Assembly (NCBI GenBank): GCA_041167675.1
Contig: JBEEIB010000335.1
Span: 1 to 9,079, forward strand
DNA from: DASTDH01 sp041167675
Lineage (GTDB): Bacteria; Verrucomicrobiota; Verrucomicrobiia; Chthoniobacterales; JAFAMB01
DNA length: 9,079 bases
Direction of reading: 5' to 3'
The stretch's first letter is position 1; each line of letters starts with the position of its first letter. Below are positions 6,085 through 9,079 of the stretch, one piece after another. The notes below the pieces were generated by a model that was given only the letters and a program-made list of their open reading frames with translations, ran no database searches and was not told the origin of the DNA. The translations under genes and the position numbers were made by a program.

Positions 6085-6864
6085 CTAGTCAGACTGGGCG
6101 ACACGGGATTGGTCGGCAGCCTCCTCGATGAGAGCCGCCACTTCCTTGGCGTGCGAGATGTAGAGGGCATGGCTGGCTCCCTCCGCCTCCACTTTGTGGC
6201 TGTGCGCGCGCTCGGCGTACATGCGTTCCAGGTCGGGGTTGATGGTTTTGTCGGCCGTCGCCACCAGGTACCAGCTCGGCTTCAGTTTCCAGGCGGGATT
6301 GGTAATGGGCGTCGTGAACACCTTGACCGCAGTGAGCATCTGCGAGTGCGCCATGAACTCGGCCTGCTCGCGTGGCAGGTCGGCGGCGAAGTCTGCTGGG
6401 AAGTTCGCGGGATCGAGAAATACAAAGCCGTCCGATGTCTTGACCAGCGGTTTGGCGGAGTTGGGGAACTTCTTACCGTAGGTGGCCACGGTCTCATCCG
6501 GTGCGAGTGCAGCGATGTAGACGAGCCCGGCGACATGGGAGTCGTTGCCAGCCTCGGTGATGACGGCGCCGCCATAGCTGTGGCCAACCAGGATGCACGC
6601 GCCCGTTTGGCGATCAAGGATTCGCTTAGTCGCGGCGACATCCTCCTCCAGCGAGGTCAGCGGCTCCTGGACAATGGTGACGCTGTATCCGTCCATGACC
6701 AGAATGTCGTAGACCGGTTTCCAGCCCGAGCCGTCGGCGAAGGCGCCGTGCACCACCACGATGTTCTTGACCGGCGCGGCCAGCACGGGAACCGCCGTCC
6801 CGGCGAGGACGAGGAAGGCGGCGGCTGACACGAACGAATTCTTTAGGTTATTGAAAATCATCAT
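6085..6864 (-). CDS. Secreted alpha/beta hydrolase with Ser nucleophile
   Basis: Protein of 259 aa from ATG 6864. The N-terminus (MMIFNNLKNSF, then SAAAFLVLAGTAVPVLAAP) is a clear signal peptide. The alpha/beta hydrolase motifs are HGAFADGSGW starting at 39, nucleophile elbow VGHSYGG with Ser96, candidate acid Asp205 (VATADKTI) and catalytic His232 (GASHALY). This group acts on esters, lactones or related small molecules; members are widespread and mostly uncharacterised. It is the first gene of the minus-strand run and is divergent from the regulator at 6970. A GTG at 6879 and an ATG at 6861 are alternative starts; none has a good Shine-Dalgarno, so the start is uncertain. It differs from the other hydrolase of the operon in nucleophile type and in lacking the large cap, so the two are unlikely to be recent duplicates. 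Confidence 0.88.
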   Translation of the reverse strand: MMIFNNLKNSFVSAAAFLVLAGTAVPVLAAPVKNIVVVHGAFADGSGWKPVYDILVMDGYSVTIVQEPLTSLEEDVAATKRILDRQTGACILVGHSYGGAVITEAGNDSHVAGLVYIAALAPDETVATYGKKFPNSAKPLVKTSDGFVFLDPANFPADFAADLPREQAEFMAHSQMLTAVKVFTTPITNPAWKLKPSWYLVATADKTINPDLERMYAERAHSHKVEAEGASHALYISHAKEVAALIEEAADQSRVAQSD

Positions 6865-6969
6865 AAGAAGCTGTTGCACTGTTTTGGTTCGATCTTGCTC
6901 AACTAGACGTTGCTTGTAATTAGCTATATCTGCTGTTGAACATTACAGAGGTGAACTGATATCAGTAAC
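6865..6969. promoter_or_regulatory. Divergent promoter region between operon and regulator
   Basis: This AT-rich gap separates the start of the minus-strand operon from the plus-strand CGNR regulator, so both transcripts should begin here. It contains AT-rich candidate -10 stretches around TAATTAGCTATAT (about 6917-6929), the half-palindrome TAGCTA, a purine-rich AGAGGTGA (6947-6954) that could serve the regulator as ribosome binding site, and the palindrome at 6955-6966. I cannot place -35/-10 pairs with confidence. Control by the adjacent regulator is inferred from the divergent layout only. Confidence 0.55.
6955..6966. promoter_or_regulatory. Perfect 12-bp palindrome ACTGATATCAGT, candidate operator
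   Basis: The 12 bases equal their own reverse complement. The site lies between the AGAGGTGA motif and the TTG start of the regulator, so a bound dimer would block transcription or translation start of the regulator. I see no second full copy in the window. Autoregulation is inferred. Confidence 0.4.
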
Positions 6970-7647
6970 TTGTCAAACGATAGTTTAAATATTACGTTGC
7001 CTTATATGCCTCACGCCTCCGAAGATGGCGGGACCAACCGTCCGGAATTTATTTTTGTTGGCACCCATCCGGCGGTCGATTTTGCTAACACCCTTGTCCC
7101 CCCGCCCGGCCCGGGAATCGATTTTTTGCGGGCGTGGCCTGACGTGATCGACTGGCTCGGGGAGGCGAAGATTTCAACGGACGTACGTTTGGATGTATCC
7201 GCTGCTCGCCGGCCCGAGGCTCTCAAAAATGTATTGGAACTTCGCCGAGATTGGAAACAAGTGCTGGCATCGCTTGTCGCTGGCGGGAAAGTCAGCGATC
7301 ATTTTCTCACGCGACTTAACCGGATCTTGGCTGTCGACACTTTTCACGAGGTGTTACACCGAGTCGGCGAGAAGCAATTCCATCTTGTCCGCTCAACCTC
7401 CGAGTTGCAAGGGGATGTCCTCGCCCGCGCCATTCTCGCCCGCCAGATTGCTCTCTTCCTCGCCGAAGCGAATCTGAGCTATCTCCGTCGTTGCGCCGAC
7501 AACAGCTCGTGCGCCCTTTATTTCTACGACACGACGAAAAATCATCGCCGCCAGTGGTGTAGCGTAGCGACTTGCGGTAATCGTCACAGGGTTGCGGAGT
7601 TTCGTCGTCGGCAAAGCGAAGCTAAGGAATCGGCTTCTTCCCGCTAA
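6970..7647 (+). CDS. CGNR zinc-finger (ABATE-domain) transcriptional regulator
   Basis: Protein of 225 aa. Residues about 27-165 match the ABATE (putative stress-induced regulator) domain: FIFVGTHPAVDFANTLV at 27-43, then PDVIDWLGEA and a helical middle. Residues 170-215 are the C-terminal CGNR zinc finger: C175, C181, C197 and C202, with YFYDTTKNHRRQWCSVATCGNR as the diagnostic block. Such proteins are predicted DNA-binding regulators, often next to small-molecule enzymes. The start is uncertain: TTG 6970 has AGAGGTGA 15 nt upstream, while ATG 7006 (residue 13) would also keep the full domain but lacks a ribosome binding site. The gene is divergent from the operon and probably controls it. 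Its last 60 bp belong to the direct repeat shared with 936-1038. It converges on the recombinase remnant with 49 bp between stops. Confidence 0.87.
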   Translation: MSNDSLNITLPYMPHASEDGGTNRPEFIFVGTHPAVDFANTLVPPPGPGIDFLRAWPDVIDWLGEAKISTDVRLDVSAARRPEALKNVLELRRDWKQVLASLVAGGKVSDHFLTRLNRILAVDTFHEVLHRVGEKQFHLVRSTSELQGDVLARAILARQIALFLAEANLSYLRRCADNSSCALYFYDTTKNHRRQWCSVATCGNRHRVAEFRRRQSEAKESASSR

Positions 7648-7690
7648 GGCGGTTGTAGCGTCACCGGCGCGCGGTGATAACTAGCTATTA
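7588..7690 (+). repeat. Long direct repeat, copy 2 (partner at 936-1038)
   Basis: This copy spans codons 207-225 and the stop of the CGNR regulator gene plus 43 bp of 3' flank. It ends 6 bp before the stop of the recombinase fragment. As the coding copy without an internal stop, it is the likely parent of, or a sister to, the dead copy at 936-1038. Same orientation, starts 6652 bp apart. Confidence 0.9.
7661..7677 (+). terminator. Small GC hairpin after the regulator gene, weak terminator candidate
   Basis: TCACCG (7661-7666) and CGGTGA (7672-7677) pair perfectly around GCGCG, 14 bp after the regulator stop. An imperfect 20-nt palindrome GGTGATAACTAGCTATTACC (7673-7692) overlaps it. No T-run follows, so intrinsic termination is doubtful. 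In repeat copy 1 the stem has one mismatch. Confidence 0.3.
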
Positions 7691-7696
7691 CCGGCA

Positions 7697-8011
7697 TCAT
7701 TCGCCAAATGGGCGTTTAATCTTCGATGCTCGTTCCTTCCTAACTGGCTCAACGAATTCGGTAGGATCTTCGGTGATGACGCTGTCTCTCTGGGCGCTCT
7801 TGAACATCATTTTGAGAGCCTTCAGATCGTGGTTAGCGGTCTTCGCCGAGACTTGCTTGATCAACGAATTTCCGAAATTCACAACATCTTGCTTGGTGAT
7901 CTCGCTTATGGGCTCATCGAAACGATTGCCAAGGAACTGTACAAACTTGTTCAGACTACCGCGGTAAAAGGTCGTCGTGGACCGGACGGTCTCCGCGTCC
8001 TTGGCCTTCAT
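7697..8011 (-). pseudogene. Fragment of a second tyrosine recombinase (core-binding domain only)
   Basis: The 104-aa frame (MKAKDAETVRSTTTFYRGSL...) aligns without gaps to residues 104-173 of the recombinase at 1-519. By eye, about 39 of 70 positions are identical, including the KQDV, KTANH, LK, KM, FKSA, RD and EDP blocks. After EDPTEFVEPVRKERASKIKRPF the frame ends in GE-stop, exactly where the catalytic domain should begin, so the C-terminal half is lost. Upstream, the frame stays open through RDW (homologous to DEW of the other copy) into the 3' end of the MFS gene, with no arm-binding domain. Both ends are therefore broken and it cannot be a working integrase. If expressed at all, it would give a DNA-binding stub. 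Confidence 0.8.
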
Positions 8012-9078
8012 CCAGTCGCGTCTCTGTGCTTGTGCGAAAGGAGTTCCTTATTGACGCCAAGATACGTCCGCACTTCCGGAGGATTTGGACCCATGTGCAG
8101 GGACTCTGCCTGCGCAATGAGGTCGCCATCGGCTTTCGTCATTCGTTCTTGCTGCAACATATATTGAGTCCAAGATGGAACCATCATTTCGATACGAAAC
8201 GTGTTGAGCCGGCTCGGATCCTCGAACAATTGCCAACTGTATGCGCCGTTGCGCAAGTGGATCAGCCGGACTTCACGCATTAAATCAACAAATTTGGAAC
8301 CCCGTGAGCGATCAACTTGAAACTCTACCGTCACCAAGACCGGCCCGTCTTTTGGTTCGGGCCTATATAGCAGGTTGTGGACAATGTTCATCACCGCCAC
8401 TGGCACAGAATCGGGGTCAGCAGTCATAGTAAAATCAATGGACCAAGGATGGCGGAGCAAGTGAGTCAAGGTGAGCGTCGCTAGTACCAGGACGGCCGCT
8501 ACTATCAGCGCTGTATTTACTCCGGCCATCGCTGCGATCGTACCCCAAATGATCCCGCCGAGCGCCATCGCGCCCTGGGAAACCATGATTACGGTCGCAT
8601 TCATGCGTCCCCTTGCCCATCCGGGCATCGCGCGCTGAGCAGCCACCCAGAGTTCAGCAGCGGACACGGTCCATACGACCCCGGCAAGCGCAGCGACCAA
8701 GAGAAACGCCGGCGCTTCACGGATCAATGCCATCAGAAGATAAACGATAGATAACAACAATGCTGCCAATCTAGTTAAGGTGTTTGGCGTAAAATGCGCA
8801 CGAGCCCATGGAAGAATGAAGACGGCAGCAAGCACTGAGCCGATGCCCATGCTGGCAAATAGCAGGCCGAGATTGGAGGGGCTCAGATGCAGTTCTTTCA
8901 GACCGGCCACCGGGAGCAACGCAGGAATGATTGCAATAAAGAAGGCAAAAATTGCGTTGCGGATCAAAATAATCCGTATGCTGCGAGAATAGCGGACATA
9001 GCGAATCGCGCTGATAACTGATTCGAAGAAGCTCTCCAGCGGAAGTTTCGAGACCTTAGGTTTCCACGGTGCAATACT
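8008..9078 (-). CDS. MFS-type exporter, C-terminal part (MFS_3/enterobactin exporter-like; 5' end off window)
   Basis: The frame is open from the right edge (SIAPWKPKVSKLPLESF...) to TGA at 8008, 356 residues; the N-terminal half is outside. After WKPKV and an amphipathic helix (IRYVRYSRSIR) come about six membrane helices (visible residues about 42-60, 70-90, 103-122, 124-144, 165-187, 189-208), with the loop PGWARGRMNA between the fourth and fifth. A soluble tail follows (about 245-345: VLVTVEFQVD..., LRNGAYSWQLFEDPSRLNTFRIEMMVPSW...). This tail, a ferredoxin-like/monooxygenase-like extension, is characteristic of the MFS_3 (PF05977-type) family of small-molecule/siderophore exporters. The last residues (about RDATG) are encoded in DNA that, in another frame, still resembles the recombinase fragment, so the original C-terminus may have been altered slightly. 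Substrate unknown. Confidence 0.85.
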   Translation of the reverse strand, partial: SIAPWKPKVSKLPLESFFESVISAIRYVRYSRSIRIILIRNAIFAFFIAIIPALLPVAGLKELHLSPSNLGLLFASMGIGSVLAAVFILPWARAHFTPNTLTRLAALLLSIVYLLMALIREAPAFLLVAALAGVVWTVSAAELWVAAQRAMPGWARGRMNATVIMVSQGAMALGGIIWGTIAAMAGVNTALIVAAVLVLATLTLTHLLRHPWSIDFTMTADPDSVPVAVMNIVHNLLYRPEPKDGPVLVTVEFQVDRSRGSKFVDLMREVRLIHLRNGAYSWQLFEDPSRLNTFRIEMMVPSWTQYMLQQERMTKADGDLIAQAESLHMGPNPPEVRTYLGVNKELLSHKHRDATG

Positions 9079-9079
9079 T

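Noticed and set aside
6109..6828. Long plus-strand frame (239 codons) opposite the first hydrolase
   Set aside because: The minus strand carries an unmistakable alpha/beta hydrolase with signal peptide and GHSYGG. The opposite frame is a GC-rich shadow with Gly/Arg/Val-rich, motif-free translation.
1..9079. CRISPR array, insertion sequence with terminal inverted repeats, or restriction/toxin-antitoxin defence genes
   Set aside because: I found no regularly spaced short repeats, no transposase motif, and no nuclease, methylase or toxin signature. The mobile-element signs are limited to the recombinases, the att-like fragment and the direct repeats.

Overview
The window looks like an accessory (genomic-island-type) stretch of a moderately GC-rich Gram-negative soil-type bacterium. 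Several proteins carry export signals, one of them Tat-like. The mix of a CGNR-type regulator, secreted alpha/beta hydrolases, a RidA-like protein and a cytochrome b plus molybdopterin oxidoreductase pair would suit Acidobacteriota or Rhizobiales-like soil bacteria. That placement is an inference; nothing here fixes the taxon.

Layout. Bases 1-519 (minus) hold the N-terminal part of a tyrosine recombinase that runs off the left edge. About 130 bp upstream of its start, 649-673 is a perfect T-arm plus acceptor strand of a tmRNA or tRNA, without the rest of the RNA: a probable attachment-site remnant. Bases 674-1284 contain no convincing intact gene, but do contain an alternating TTGCAC inverted/direct repeat (781-806) and a dead copy of the 3' end of a CGNR regulator gene (936-1038).

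Bases 1285-6864 are a compact minus-strand, operon-like run. In transcription order it encodes a secreted serine alpha/beta hydrolase, an SDR-family protein lacking the usual catalytic Tyr, a RidA/YjgF-like protein, a second exported alpha/beta hydrolase with an Asp nucleophile (haloalkane dehalogenase/epoxide hydrolase type), a secreted protein with a small tandem peptide repeat, a four-helix membrane cytochrome b, and a molybdopterin-dependent oxidoreductase with a Tat-like signal. SDR/RidA, RidA/hydrolase and cytochrome b/molybdoenzyme overlap each other, which implies translational coupling. A divergent plus-strand gene (6970-7647) encodes a CGNR zinc-finger (ABATE) regulator, the obvious candidate controller. 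A perfect 12-bp palindrome lies just before its start.

Right side. The last 60 bp of the regulator and the next 43 bp form the second copy (7588-7690) of the repeat seen at 936-1038, about 94% identical. It abuts a fragment (7697-8011, minus) of a second tyrosine recombinase related to the first, keeping only the core-binding domain. That fragment runs directly into the 3' end of an MFS_3-type exporter gene (8008-9078, minus), which leaves the window at the right.

Reading: a seven-gene redox/hydrolase operon and its regulator sit between two recombinase remnants and are bracketed by about 100-bp direct repeats. This suggests acquisition or duplication by integration and homologous recombination. 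The likely role is processing of reactive or xenobiotic small molecules partly outside the cytoplasm, with electrons passed through the membrane cytochrome. The substrate cannot be read from the sequence.
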